Notes: a model not told the origin generated them from the sequence alone. DNA of 64,000 bases from Eubacterium_G segne (GCF_014287775.1 NZ_JACOOZ010000005.1:181792-245791); one strand, 5' to 3'; positions 7,798 through 16,947 are shown, numbered from the stretch's first letter. Made by a program: numbers and translations.

Positions 7798-9030
7798 TTA
7801 TCGTCTGGAAAGTTCCTTTGTAATTTCTTTCCAGGTTACGCCTTTTTCTGCCATTAATACCATTACATGGTACAAAAAGTCAGAAATTTCATATTTAACT
7901 TCCTGTGGATCAGGATTTTTGGCGGCTATTACTATTTCAGTGGCCTCTTCTCCTACTTTTTTAAGAATTTTATCTATTCCTTTATCAAAAAGATAGTTGG
8001 TATAGGAGCCTTCCTTTGGATTTTTCTTTCTGTCAAGAATTACTTTATACACATCCTCAAAAACTTTTATGGGATTTGTGTTGTCATATTCTTTTTTTAC
8101 AAGATTGTTAAAGAAGCAGGTATCTGCCCCTGTGTGGCACGGAACACCTATTTGTCTTACTTTAGCAAGCATTGTATCTAAATCACAATCCATGGATAAT
8201 TCTTTTACAAACTGATAATGTCCGGAGGTTTCACCTTTAACCCACAGTTCATTACGGCTTCTGCTAAAATATGTCATACGACCGGTTTTTATGGTTAAAT
8301 TAAAGGCTTCTTCGTTCATGTATGCTAACATAAGAACCTGACTGGTTTCGTAATCCTGAACAATAACAGGAATCATTCCGTCACTGTTGGTTTTAAAATC
8401 AGAAAACTTCATGTCAGTTTCAAAAGTGTTTACAGCTAATCCACTCTCCTTTAGCTTGTGCTTTAATTCCATAAAGTCAAAGTTTTCATTAAAGATATCT
8501 GAAGAAACACCATAGAGTGAATTATCAGGTGTAAGATTATATACATCATTACAATTAGTAAGTAATACTTTGTCATCTGTAGCTATTACTTTGTCTGAAA
8601 TCACTAAAGAATAAAGTCCTTTGTTGCATGATAATTTTTCAATATCAGTATCTAGCAAAATTGATATATTTTCACTGCCAAAGCGCTCAGAGGCCTCTTT
8701 AATAAGCTCCTGATTATTTTTTAATGATAATATTGCTTTTTTAGCTCCTGTATATATATATTTCTTTACATCTTCTAATCTTTTTACATTTCCGCCTACA
8801 AGCATTGGAATGTCAACATTGTCTGCAATGTTAATTATGGTACTGATATTGGCTTCATGTTCCCTGTCGGTAGAGGAAATATCATAAATAAGAATTTCGT
8901 CAGCTCCGTTACTGTCAAAGCATAAGGCAATTCTTACGGCATCTCCGTCGCCTAACAGCGTTGCACCGCCTTCATCTACGGCTTTTCCTTTATATAAATA
9001 TATTGTTGGTATTAATTTTATTTGGTTCAT
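7798..9030 (-). CDS. hisIE: HisF-like barrel fused to HisI and HisE
   Basis: A 410-residue three-part protein. Residues 1-200 are a shortened HisA/HisF-like barrel (GADEILIYDISSTDREHEAN and PMLVGGNVKRLEDVKKYI match HisF), but the first catalytic Asp is replaced: PTIYLYKG stands where HisF has PCLDVKDG. Residues 208-315 are HisI, phosphoribosyl-AMP cyclohydrolase, with WVKGETSGH, DCDLDTML and CHTGADTCFF metal ligands intact. Residues 325-410 are HisE, phosphoribosyl-ATP pyrophosphatase, with KVGEEATEIVIAA. The two C-terminal activities do steps 2 and 3 of histidine synthesis. The start overlaps the hisB stop (TAATG) after AAAGGAAC. The barrel is probably non-catalytic. Confidence 0.9.
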   Translation of the reverse strand: MNQIKLIPTIYLYKGKAVDEGGATLLGDGDAVRIALCFDSNGADEILIYDISSTDREHEANISTIINIADNVDIPMLVGGNVKRLEDVKKYIYTGAKKAILSLKNNQELIKEASERFGSENISILLDTDIEKLSCNKGLYSLVISDKVIATDDKVLLTNCNDVYNLTPDNSLYGVSSDIFNENFDFMELKHKLKESGLAVNTFETDMKFSDFKTNSDGMIPVIVQDYETSQVLMLAYMNEEAFNLTIKTGRMTYFSRSRNELWVKGETSGHYQFVKELSMDCDLDTMLAKVRQIGVPCHTGADTCFFNNLVKKEYDNTNPIKVFEDVYKVILDRKKNPKEGSYTNYLFDKGIDKILKKVGEEATEIVIAAKNPDPQEVKYEISDFLYHVMVLMAEKGVTWKEITKELSRR

Positions 9031-9617
9031 TATAGTGTTCCTTTCGTGGATAAAACATCATTTATTCTGCTATCGGTTAATGTTGCCTGATCAAGGGCTT
9101 TAGCGAAAGCCTTAAAAATACCTTCAATCATATGGTGGTTATTACCACTTTCAAGCATTTTTATATGAAGATTCATTCCTACGGCATAGGTAATTGCGTG
9201 GAAAAATTCCTTAACCATTTCAGTGTCAAAATATCCTACCCTGTCAGTTGTAAAATCTACATTAAAAACAAGATAAGGTCTTCCTGACAAATCAAGGGCA
9301 CACAATACAAGGGACTCATCCATTGGAAGAATGGTATGTCCGTATCTTCTTATGGATTTTTTGTCTCCTAATGCCTTTCTAATGGCTATACCAAGGGCAA
9401 TGCCGGTATCTTCTATTGTATGGTGACAATCCACATATAAATCTCCTGTAACTTTAACAGTTAAATCAAATAATCCGTGTTTTGCAAAGCTAATAAGCAT
9501 ATGGTCAAAGAAACCAATGCCTGTGTTGACTTCAGATTTTCCAGTACCATCAAGATTTATGGATACTTCTATCTGGGTTTCGCTGGTATTTCTTACACAA
9601 TCGCCTGTTCTTGTCAT
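9030..9617 (-). CDS. hisB: Imidazoleglycerol-phosphate dehydratase HisB
   Basis: A 195-residue single-domain HisB (no phosphatase half). The paired metal motifs are clear: GFFDHML, DCHHTIEDTGI, then ESGNNHHMIEGIFKAFA near the C-terminus. It dehydrates imidazoleglycerol phosphate to imidazole acetol phosphate, step 6 of the pathway. I start at MTRTGDCV because GGGAGGA lies 6 bases upstream and the hisD stop is 13 bases before; a longer reading would overlap hisD. Histidinol phosphatase must be supplied elsewhere, since this HisB lacks it. Confidence 0.95.
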   Translation of the reverse strand: MTRTGDCVRNTSETQIEVSINLDGTGKSEVNTGIGFFDHMLISFAKHGLFDLTVKVTGDLYVDCHHTIEDTGIALGIAIRKALGDKKSIRRYGHTILPMDESLVLCALDLSGRPYLVFNVDFTTDRVGYFDTEMVKEFFHAITYAVGMNLHIKMLESGNNHHMIEGIFKAFAKALDQATLTDSRINDVLSTKGTL

Positions 9618-9630
9618 AATATCCTCCCTT

Positions 9631-10944
9631 TTACTGACAGTTGTTGTCATCTTCCTCAAATCTTACTCTTATGGAGTTAGCATGAGCTGTAAGTCCTTCA
9701 GCCTTGGCAAATTTTTGAATATCATCACTAAGAGGCATAAGGGCTTCTCTTGAAAAACTGATTATGCTTGATTTTTTTATGAAATCATCAACACTAAGTG
9801 GTGAGAAGAATTTTGCCGTACCATTAGTTGGAAGTACGTGGTTTGGACCTGCAAAATAGTCTCCAAGAGGTTCGGAACTGTATTCTCCAAGGAAAATAGC
9901 TCCTGCATTTCTAACTCTTGTCATTGTGTCAAATGGATTTGTTGTTAAAATCTCTAAATGCTCAGATGCAATTTCATTAGCGATATCTATCACATCTTCC
10001 ATATTATCTGCAACAAGTATATATCCGTAATTTTCTAATGATTTAGTTAAAATTTCATTTCTTTTTAATTTTGAAACAAAGAAGTCAACCCACTTTGAAA
10101 CTTCATTAGCAAGTTCAGTGCTGGTAGTTACTAAAATAGCTGAAGCAAGTTCGTCATGTTCTGCCTGAGATAAAAGATCAGCAGCCACATATCGTGGATT
10201 GGCACTTTCATCAGCTATAACCATTATTTCACTTGGACCTGCAACAGAATCAATGCTTACATAACCAAAAACAGCTTTTTTGGCAAGGGCTACGTAAATA
10301 TTTCCCGGTCCTACAATCTTGTCTACTTTCTTGATGGATTCGGTTCCGTAAGCAAGAGCTGCAATTGCCTGAGCACCGCCTACTTTATATATTACATCTA
10401 CTCCTGCTTCGTTAGCTGCAACTAATGTATTAGGATTAACTTTTCCATCCTTTCCCGGAGGTGTAACCATAACTATTTCATCTACCCCTGCAACCTTTGC
10501 CGGAATAACGTTCATAAGTACAGATGACGGATAAGCAGCCTTACCTCCCGGTACATAAACACCAACACGGGCTAAGGCAGTAACCTTCTGACCTAAAATT
10601 GAACCATCTGTTTTGGAATCAAACCAGCTGTACTGCTTTTGTTTTTCATGATAGTCTTTAATATTTTTTAGGGATTTTTTAATAATATCCACTAATTCAG
10701 GGTTTTCTAAAGAATTATAAGCTTCTTCAATTTCTTCCTTAGTAACTTTAATGTTTTCTGCTGAAATGTCAGCTTTGTCAAATTTTAATGTGTAATCAAA
10801 TAATGCCTTGTTACCGTTTTCCTTAACATTTTGAAGGATTTCATTTACACTGTCGGCATATTTATCATAATTATTTGGGCTCCTTTTTAAAAGGTCGTTT
10901 AAAATATTCTTTTTTGATGTGTCATCTAATTTAACTATTCTCAT
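9631..10944 (-). CDS. hisD: Histidinol dehydrogenase HisD
   Basis: A full-length 437-residue HisD, which oxidises histidinol to histidine with two NAD in the last step. Seen motifs: YVPGGKAAYPSSVLMN near residue 130, VDKIVGPGNIYVA, DLLSQAEHDELASAI (Zn ligand Q/H region) near 260, IASEHLEI (catalytic Glu-His) near 330, and GPNHVLPTNGTA. It follows hisG by 9 bases with AGGAGG before the ATG, and precedes hisB. Confidence 0.96.
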   Translation of the reverse strand: MRIVKLDDTSKKNILNDLLKRSPNNYDKYADSVNEILQNVKENGNKALFDYTLKFDKADISAENIKVTKEEIEEAYNSLENPELVDIIKKSLKNIKDYHEKQKQYSWFDSKTDGSILGQKVTALARVGVYVPGGKAAYPSSVLMNVIPAKVAGVDEIVMVTPPGKDGKVNPNTLVAANEAGVDVIYKVGGAQAIAALAYGTESIKKVDKIVGPGNIYVALAKKAVFGYVSIDSVAGPSEIMVIADESANPRYVAADLLSQAEHDELASAILVTTSTELANEVSKWVDFFVSKLKRNEILTKSLENYGYILVADNMEDVIDIANEIASEHLEILTTNPFDTMTRVRNAGAIFLGEYSSEPLGDYFAGPNHVLPTNGTAKFFSPLSVDDFIKKSSIISFSREALMPLSDDIQKFAKAEGLTAHANSIRVRFEEDDNNCQ

Positions 10945-10953
10945 GGTTGCCTC

Positions 10954-11595
10954 CTAAAGATTTATATTTTGCTTTAAATCTGAAATAATTTTTCTGATTC
11001 GTTCGTCTTCCATTTTCATGCTTACCTGATTTACTACCATTCTGGCTGATAATGGACAAACTTCTTCTAATACTTCAAGACCGTTTTCTTTTAAGGTAGT
11101 TCCTGTTTCCACAATATCAACAATAACCTCTGATAAACCTACAATAGGAGCTAACTCAACAGAACCGTTTAATTTAATTATTTCAACAGTCTGATATTTT
11201 TTGTTATAGAAATAATCCTTTGCAATTTTGGGATACTTTGAAGCCACACGTATCATTTCGTGGTCTTTTAAAAGCTCCCTGGCAGATTTAGGACCACATA
11301 CACACATGCGGCACTTTCCAAATCCTAAATCAAGTACTTCATATAATTTTCTGTCTTCTTCTAAAATTGTGTCTTTTCCTACAATTCCAATATCGGCAGC
11401 ACCGTATTCCACATAAGTTGGAACATCACTTGCCTTGGCAAGGAAAAAGCGAAGCTTTAAATCTTCATTTACAAAAATAAGCTTTCGTGTTTTTTCATCT
11501 TTCATCTCCTCACATTCAATCCCAATATCTTCAAACATTTTCATGGCTGTTTTTGCCAGACGTCCTTTAGCTAATGCAAATGTTAAATATCTCAT
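10954..11595 (-). CDS. hisG: ATP phosphoribosyltransferase catalytic subunit HisG, short form
   Basis: 213 residues, the short HisG that lacks the C-terminal regulatory domain and works as a hetero-octamer with HisZ. It shows FALAKGRLAKTAMKM at the start, YGAADIGIVGKDTILE near 85 and the PRPP-binding block DIVETGTTLKENGL near 165. It begins histidine synthesis by joining ATP and PRPP. It follows hisZ after 8 bases, with AGGTGA as ribosome site. Confidence 0.95.
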   Translation of the reverse strand: MRYLTFALAKGRLAKTAMKMFEDIGIECEEMKDEKTRKLIFVNEDLKLRFFLAKASDVPTYVEYGAADIGIVGKDTILEEDRKLYEVLDLGFGKCRMCVCGPKSARELLKDHEMIRVASKYPKIAKDYFYNKKYQTVEIIKLNGSVELAPIVGLSEVIVDIVETGTTLKENGLEVLEEVCPLSARMVVNQVSMKMEDERIRKIISDLKQNINL

Positions 11596-11603
11596 GTTGT
11601 CAC

Positions 11604-12809
11604 CTACAATTCCACGGCACCATCATTAGAAACATATGTAATCTTTGATGCACCGTCCTCTTTCTTGAAATTAACGTATTCCTCAATGGCAATATCCGGC
11701 TTTTTTGGAATAAGCTCTGTTTTTATGCCGTTATTTCTTAAAACCTCTGCTAAAGATAGTGCAGATTTTCTAAATGCCGGTTCATATATAATAACCTGAT
11801 ATTCATAATCGGTTTTTCCGGTATATGATTTGGCATTTAATGCTACCATTATCTGGTCCATATAAATGGCAAAACCAATGGAAGCTGCATTTTTTCCAAA
11901 CTGTGACAGTAATTTGTCATATCGGCCTCCCGCAACGATTTTGTCGCCGGTTCCATAGGTATATCCTTTAAAAATAATTCCGGTATAGTATCCGTAATTG
12001 CTGGATGTACCTAAATCAAAGCTTATATATTTTGATACCCCATAATCTTCTAAAATAGAATAAAGGGATTTAAGACGCTTAATGGCATCTAAAGCAGTTT
12101 TATTTGAAGTGAGCTGCTGTGCCTTATCTAATACTTCCACAGAACCAAACAGCTCCGGTAATTTAAGCATTGCTTCCTTTGCTTCACCTGTTACACCCTC
12201 ACGGTTTAAAATTTCTTCAACACCAAAATCATTTTTGTTTTGAATGTAGTTATTAATTTCATTTTCCGTTTCTGCATCCAAACCACAGTCCTGAAGTATT
12301 CCGTTATAGAAATCCACATGACCGATTTCAACTAAAAACTCCTCTAATCCAGCGGCTTTTAAGGATTCCACAACTAAGGCAATCATTTCTGCATCCGCCT
12401 CTACGGAATCATCATTTATCAGCTCACAGCCAAGCTGTGTAATTTCTTTTAACTTTCCCTGAAGTTCGGAATTGTTAATGTATGTGTTGGCATTGTAGCA
12501 CAATTTAATTGGAACATTAACATCCATATAATACTTTGCTGCAAGTCTTGCAATGGAAGGAGTAACGTCAGGTCTTAATACAAGAGTGTTTCCTTCCCTG
12601 TCAAAAAACTTGTACATATTTTTAGAGGCAACAGATCCTCTCTCCTTACTAAATATATCAAAAAATTCAAAGGTTGGTGTTTGAATATTATGAAATCCAT
12701 ATAAATTAAATAAATTGTTTATTTTGTTTTCAACTGTCATTTTTATGGCACATTCCTTACTGTAAATGTCCCTGACTCCCACCGGTGTATGTAATAATAC
12801 CTTTTCCAT
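11604..12809 (-). CDS. hisZ: ATP phosphoribosyltransferase regulatory subunit HisZ
   Basis: A 401-residue class II aminoacyl-tRNA-synthetase-like protein without tRNA activity. HisRS-like motif 2 region (RPDVTPSIARLAAKYY near 78) and VAGGRYDKLLSQFG near 290 are visible, while the anticodon-binding domain is reduced. It activates short HisG and carries histidine feedback. It is the first gene of the operon, with AGGAGG upstream and a promoter at 12888-12916. Confidence 0.93.
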   Translation of the reverse strand: MEKVLLHTPVGVRDIYSKECAIKMTVENKINNLFNLYGFHNIQTPTFEFFDIFSKERGSVASKNMYKFFDREGNTLVLRPDVTPSIARLAAKYYMDVNVPIKLCYNANTYINNSELQGKLKEITQLGCELINDDSVEADAEMIALVVESLKAAGLEEFLVEIGHVDFYNGILQDCGLDAETENEINNYIQNKNDFGVEEILNREGVTGEAKEAMLKLPELFGSVEVLDKAQQLTSNKTALDAIKRLKSLYSILEDYGVSKYISFDLGTSSNYGYYTGIIFKGYTYGTGDKIVAGGRYDKLLSQFGKNAASIGFAIYMDQIMVALNAKSYTGKTDYEYQVIIYEPAFRKSALSLAEVLRNNGIKTELIPKKPDIAIEEYVNFKKEDGASKITYVSNDGAVEL

Positions 12810-12837
12810 AGTACCTCCTAAAATATTTAGTCAATCG

Positions 12838-12867
12838 CTTTAACGAATTAAAGTAGTAATTCACTAC
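12838..12867 (-). promoter_or_regulatory. Two adjacent inverted repeats in the his leader
   Basis: CTTTAA-cgaa-TTAAAG (12838-12853) abuts GTAGT-aattc-ACTAC (12853-12867), between the -10 box and the hisZ ribosome site. They may be an operator or a small leader structure. The leader, about 70 bases, is too short for a T-box. Confidence 0.4.
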
Positions 12868-12887
12868 CTTATTATCAGAATGAAATT

Positions 12888-12916
12888 ATATTACACTAAT
12901 TTACATTTCTTGTCAA
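12888..12916 (-). promoter_or_regulatory. Promoter of the histidine operon
   Basis: On the minus strand TTGACA (12916-12911) is followed after 17 bases by TAATAT (12893-12888). A TATAAT also lies three bases further on, at a 20-base spacing. Confidence 0.6.
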
Positions 12917-12924
12917 TATTTGGA

Positions 12925-13455
12925 TTATCTGTTTTGTAAATCTCTTTTTATTCCTTCAAGATAATGAACAACAGCTCCTGATGTGGAATTAATTTTGTAA
13001 TTTTTATCTATTTCATCATATGTAAAACTTTTCCTGCCACCGTTTAAGCTTCTTTCATAGAAAAATTTGATATCTTTAAAGGGTATATAGTAAGTTTCAT
13101 TTAAACTACTAAAAAATAACAGAATAAAGGAAATTCCACCCTGTTTTTCAAAATCTTCCATGAATTTAACCTGATGTTCATGAATGTTCATTATAGGAAA
13201 GGTTTTAACGGCACATTCCTTTGCATCAAAACAAACAGGTATTCCCTGTACGGCTCCTATGTAATCAACGGTACTTTGCTTCTCAAAATATGCCAATGTA
13301 ATATGCCTTGTGCTTTGGTCAATTTCAACAGGAGTAATGGGTGTGGGAATTTTCTGAATTAATGCAAGCTTCTGCTGTCTGTAGTGTTCATTTGTCATAT
13401 TTATCATATCTTCAAGGGTTGAGCCACGAAGCCCTCTTGACGACCATGTTCCCAT
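12925..13455 (-). CDS. recU: Holliday junction resolvase RecU
   Basis: 176 residues with the RecU signature: SSRGLRGSTLEDMINMTN near the start and STVDYIGAVQGIPVCFDAKE near 65-85, which holds the D, D, K metal-binding residues. It resolves four-way junctions during recombination and chromosome segregation. In many Firmicutes it sits by pbp1; here it follows a pseudouridine synthase gene, whose last codons (ACG GAG GTT TAA) form its ribosome site directly before the ATG, so the two are coupled. Confidence 0.9.
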   Translation of the reverse strand: MGTWSSRGLRGSTLEDMINMTNEHYRQQKLALIQKIPTPITPVEIDQSTRHITLAYFEKQSTVDYIGAVQGIPVCFDAKECAVKTFPIMNIHEHQVKFMEDFEKQGGISFILLFFSSLNETYYIPFKDIKFFYERSLNGGRKSFTYDEIDKNYKINSTSGAVVHYLEGIKRDLQNR

Positions 13456-14445
13456 TTAAACCTCCGTTGGTGTTTGAATATTTTCATCAATTATTTTTTT
13501 GAAAATTTCAGGAACAGCTGCCTTTATCGTTTGCTGGGATAAATCACATAAAGCTCCTTTGATTTCGGGAAAACTCATTATCCATGAATGTAGAAGCTGA
13601 TCCTTTAATCCGTATTTTTCTTTGTATATATCATTAATTTTTTTATTTCCATATTTGTAATCACCAATGATTCCGTGACCAATTGAAGATAAATGGGCAC
13701 GTATCTGGTGGGCGCGTCCTGTTACAAGTTTTACTTTTAATAATGTAAGGTTTTCTCCAAAACCAATAGGCTCATACTTTGTTTCAATATACTTTCCATC
13801 AGGTGTTTCTTTGTTTGAAATAGTAACCTTGTTAGTTTTTTTGTCTTTTTTTAAATAACCCTTTATAGTTGTGGTTTTATCAAGGTAACCTGAAACCAGT
13901 GTTAAATAAAACTTGTCCATGGAACGTTTTTTTATAATTTCAGACATTGTCTGTAGCCCGATTAAAGATTTTCCGGCTATAATTAATCCGCTGGTATTGC
14001 GGTCAAGACGGTTACAGACTCCCGGTTTAAAGGTCTTTAGTTGGGTAGCCGACAGACTTTTAGTTTCAACAAGGTACGAAATAATATATTCATTAATTGA
14101 AATGTCGTCTTTTTGGGCTTTTTGGCTTAAAATTCCTGATGGCTTATTTACAATGATAATATTTTCATCTTCATATACAACATCTAATGAAAAATGGGGA
14201 AGAGTTAAAACACTGCTGTTTCCTTTCCCTGTAAACTTATCAATGGTGTCATCTGTCATATAGATTTTCACACTGTCGTTAATATTTAATTTCTCTTTAC
14301 CATTAGCTTTTTTGTTATTTAAAACTATATTTTTTTTACGAAGCATTTTATAAATGAAACTTCCCGGTGCTTCTTTGAAAAATTTAAAAAGAAACTTATC
14401 AAATCGCTGTCCGACTTCATTTTTGCCAATAATAATTTCCTGCAT
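13456..14445 (-). CDS. RluA-family pseudouridine synthase
   Basis: A 329-residue enzyme with an N-terminal S4-like RNA-binding part (RFDKFLFKFFKEAP, LRKKNIVLNNKKANG) and the catalytic block GVCNRLDRNTSGLIIAGKS near 145, where the Asp of RLD is the nucleophile. The C-terminal GRAHQIRAHLSSIGHGIIGD motif is also present. It isomerises uridine in 23S rRNA or tRNA; the target position cannot be assigned, and both RluC and RluD are possible. Confidence 0.92.
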   Translation of the reverse strand: MQEIIIGKNEVGQRFDKFLFKFFKEAPGSFIYKMLRKKNIVLNNKKANGKEKLNINDSVKIYMTDDTIDKFTGKGNSSVLTLPHFSLDVVYEDENIIIVNKPSGILSQKAQKDDISINEYIISYLVETKSLSATQLKTFKPGVCNRLDRNTSGLIIAGKSLIGLQTMSEIIKKRSMDKFYLTLVSGYLDKTTTIKGYLKKDKKTNKVTISNKETPDGKYIETKYEPIGFGENLTLLKVKLVTGRAHQIRAHLSSIGHGIIGDYKYGNKKINDIYKEKYGLKDQLLHSWIMSFPEIKGALCDLSQQTIKAAVPEIFKKIIDENIQTPTEV

Positions 14446-14463
14446 ACATTCTTACCTATTGTT

Positions 14464-15165
14464 TTAGTTTGATTTTAAGTTGCTAATTTCTTCTTCAGTT
14501 AGTTTCCTGTATCCTCCGGACTTTAAGTTTTTATCCAATATAAGAGAACCCATGGAAATTCTTTTTAGGAATGTAACTGTAAGACCAATTGCCTGAAACA
14601 TTCGCTTAACCTGATGATATTTTCCTTCAGTTATGGTTATATATGCCCTGTTTCTACCAGAAAGAATCTCTAACTTAGCAGGTTTAGTAATATTTTTTTC
14701 ACCAATATCCAGTCCTTTAGCAAACAAATCTATATCGCTGTCTATTAATTCACCGTTTAATTCCACGTAATATGTTTTATTTACATGTTTTTTGGGAGAT
14801 AACAGATTGTGGGATAATTCACCGTCATTAGTAATTAGTAACAACCCTTCGGTATCCTTATCTAAACGACCAACCGGGAAAAGTCCTTCTTTAGGAGTTA
14901 CATCCATAATATCCATAACGGTTTTGTAATTATTATCCTTTACTGCCGTAAGGACTCCCGGAGGTTTGTTTAACATATAATAGTAAAATTTGTTATATTC
15001 TAAGTTTACTCCGTCAAGGGAAACTATATCATTATTTTCGTCAATATGTCTTTCAGGTTTATTTTCCAAAACATTATTCACAAATACTTTTTTTGATTTT
15101 ATCAATGCCTTAACCTGACTTCTTGAACCGATTCCCTGATTTGTAAGGTATTTGTCTAATCTCAT
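14464..15165 (-). CDS. RsuA/RluB-family pseudouridine synthase
   Basis: A 233-residue enzyme with an S4 domain at the start (MRLDKYLTNQGIGSRSQVKALI) and the catalytic PVGRLDKDTEGLLLITNDG near 97-115. EGKYHQVKRMFQAIGL near the C-terminus is typical of the RsuA branch, acting on 16S rRNA. It is the second pseudouridine synthase in a row, transcribed just before the RluA-type gene. Confidence 0.9.
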   Translation of the reverse strand: MRLDKYLTNQGIGSRSQVKALIKSKKVFVNNVLENKPERHIDENNDIVSLDGVNLEYNKFYYYMLNKPPGVLTAVKDNNYKTVMDIMDVTPKEGLFPVGRLDKDTEGLLLITNDGELSHNLLSPKKHVNKTYYVELNGELIDSDIDLFAKGLDIGEKNITKPAKLEILSGRNRAYITITEGKYHQVKRMFQAIGLTVTFLKRISMGSLILDKNLKSGGYRKLTEEEISNLKSN

Positions 15166-15181
15166 TAAAAACCTCGCAAAA

Positions 15182-15613
15182 TTAATTTAAATCCCTGTAA
15201 AGAGTTTCAATAACTTTTTTCTGTTCTTTGGTAAGTTTGACCTTTGGTGAATTATCATCGCAGGTATTCCTATTTTCAACAATAAGAACAGTACAGTTTT
15301 TTTCAGGGGTGTGGGTGTGAAATGTACCTTTTTTTACATTGTAAAGCTTTAAGGGCTCAAGTTTTATGGCTTCTATTTTACCGATTTCAGAACCTTGTCC
15401 ACCTAAAAACAAAGTAAAATCTCCATTTAGTAAGATAAACACTTCGTCAGATTCATTATGCTTTTGCATATCCTTTAGTTTATCCACTTCTAATTCTTCA
15501 CAATATCTAAGCTCAGCAACACGCCAGCTTTCAAAATCAATAAGGGGAAGGTAGCCTTCTCCGTTAAAAGACGATATTTCTAAGTTATTGTTAAACATAT
15601 AATCCTTTGTCAT
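15182..15613 (-). CDS. Small cupin-fold protein
   Basis: 143 residues forming a single cupin barrel: HNESDEVFILLNGDFTLFLGG resembles cupin motif 1 and KGTFHTHTPEKNCTVLIVEN motif 2, with His residues that could bind a metal. The function is unknown; sugar-binding or small regulatory roles are common. It lies in a row of housekeeping genes with its own AGGAG site. Confidence 0.7.
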   Translation of the reverse strand: MTKDYMFNNNLEISSFNGEGYLPLIDFESWRVAELRYCEELEVDKLKDMQKHNESDEVFILLNGDFTLFLGGQGSEIGKIEAIKLEPLKLYNVKKGTFHTHTPEKNCTVLIVENRNTCDDNSPKVKLTKEQKKVIETLYRDLN

Positions 15614-15629
15614 ATTGTACTCCTAATTT

Positions 15630-16001
15630 TTAAATTTCTGCAATTACTTCTACTTCACACAATACATTCTTTGGAAGGGTTTTAACTGCCACACAGCTTC
15701 TTGCAGGTTTTCCTGTAAAATATTTTCCGTAGATTTCATTAAATGTAGCAAAGTCATTCATATCAGCTAAAAAACAAACTGTTTTTACGGCATTTTCGTA
15801 TGTAACACCTGCTTCTTCAAGAATTGCTCCTAAATTCTTCATTACCTGTTCTGTCTGCTCGGTAATGGTTGCACCTACGATTTCACCTGTTGCAGGGTCA
15901 AGGGCAATCTGTCCTGATGTAAATAAAAGATTTCCTGTTTTAACTGCCTGTGAGTATGGTCCGATAGCTGCCGGAGCTTTGTTTGTACTTATTTTATTCA
16001 T
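15630..16001 (-). CDS. ridA: RidA-family enamine/imine deaminase
   Basis: 123 residues, the usual RidA length. Seen are IGPYSQAVKTGNLLFTSGQIALDP near the start, PARSCVAVKTLPKNVLCEVEVIA at the end with the key Arg of RSCVAV and the conserved Glu. RidA hydrolyses reactive enamines and imines such as 2-aminoacrylate from pyridoxal enzymes. AAGGT precedes the ATG. Confidence 0.93.
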   Translation of the reverse strand: MNKISTNKAPAAIGPYSQAVKTGNLLFTSGQIALDPATGEIVGATITEQTEQVMKNLGAILEEAGVTYENAVKTVCFLADMNDFATFNEIYGKYFTGKPARSCVAVKTLPKNVLCEVEVIAEI

Positions 16002-16069
16002 AATTTTGTACCTTCTTTCTAGTCAATATTCTTATATATTTTACACTTTTAAAGTTGTTATTACAAGAG

Positions 16070-16909
16070 TTAATAATCGGCAGCAAGGGTTTTAGTCTCA
16101 AGGTATTTTAAAACCGTATAGGGATTAACACTAAGCTCTGAATAATTTTTTGTGGCAATATATATTCCAAAATGAAGATGAACGGCAAAATTCCCGGAAG
16201 TTCCTTCTACTTTTCCGTAACCGGTATCTCCCATATATCCCAGCAATGTTCCGGCTTTAATTTTATCTCCCTTTTTTATCCCTGCGTAGCTGCTTAAATG
16301 GGCATAATAAAAATAACCGGAGGAATTACTTCTTATGCCAACCCGGTATCCTCCCTTTTCAAGCCAACCCATGTTTTCCACAACTCCATCAGTAACGCTG
16401 ATTACCGGGTAGTATCCGCTAACATTATTTTCAGCCATAATATCAATACCTTCATGTTTGTATTTGCCATTATAATTTCTGTCCGCACCATAGGAATTAT
16501 CATATGAAACCCAGTAGTCAGAAGAATTGCTTTTTAAAACAGGAAAAAACTTAATGTCATTATATATTGCAGCTAAGGCTTTACTGCATTCCTTATATTC
16601 GTAAGGATGTGAAAAGACAAATTGCTTTTTCATATTTTTAATATCTTTGTAGGTTTCGCTAAAATTACTTATGGAGCAGTTATTAAAAACGTAAAGGGGT
16701 GTAAGAATATCTGACAAGGTGCATTTCTCATTAGATGCGATTTCAGCAGCATTTGTAATAGCTTTTTCTGAAATGTTATTATTTCTGAATTTTTCAGATT
16801 CTACAATATTTACGGTAATATCATAGTAAGCGGAAAAAATCTCTGAAAATATATAATTATTTAAAACAGATAAAACTAAAATTAAAAAGATACAATAAGT
16901 TTTCTTCAT
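16070..16909 (-). CDS. Exported M23-family metallopeptidase
   Basis: 279 residues with an N-terminal hydrophobic segment (about 4-22) that acts as signal or anchor. The LytM/M23 zinc site is in the C-terminal half: KHEGIDIMAEN (HxxxD near 152-156) and FAVHLHFGIY (HxH near 245). These enzymes cleave peptide bridges in peptidoglycan. The domain contains all ligands, so it should be active. No ribosome site is visible before the ATG, which lies only 7 bases from an 11-bp hairpin. Confidence 0.85.
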   Translation of the reverse strand: MKKTYCIFLILVLSVLNNYIFSEIFSAYYDITVNIVESEKFRNNNISEKAITNAAEIASNEKCTLSDILTPLYVFNNCSISNFSETYKDIKNMKKQFVFSHPYEYKECSKALAAIYNDIKFFPVLKSNSSDYWVSYDNSYGADRNYNGKYKHEGIDIMAENNVSGYYPVISVTDGVVENMGWLEKGGYRVGIRSNSSGYFYYAHLSSYAGIKKGDKIKAGTLLGYMGDTGYGKVEGTSGNFAVHLHFGIYIATKNYSELSVNPYTVLKYLETKTLAADY

Positions 16910-16916
16910 AAAATAA

Positions 16917-16947
16917 GCGGCATATATTTTTTACTAATATATGCCGC
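16917..16947 (-). terminator. Hairpin terminator of the ABC exporter operon
   Basis: GCGGCATATAT and ATATATGCCGC are perfect 11-bp arms with a 9-base loop, followed on the minus strand by TTATTTT. It sits between the ABC gene end and the M23 start codon. Confidence 0.75.

Noticed and set aside
12810..12924. T-box leader upstream of hisZ
   Set aside because: The leader is too short, and no T-box AGGGTGG-like sequence or specifier stem is seen.
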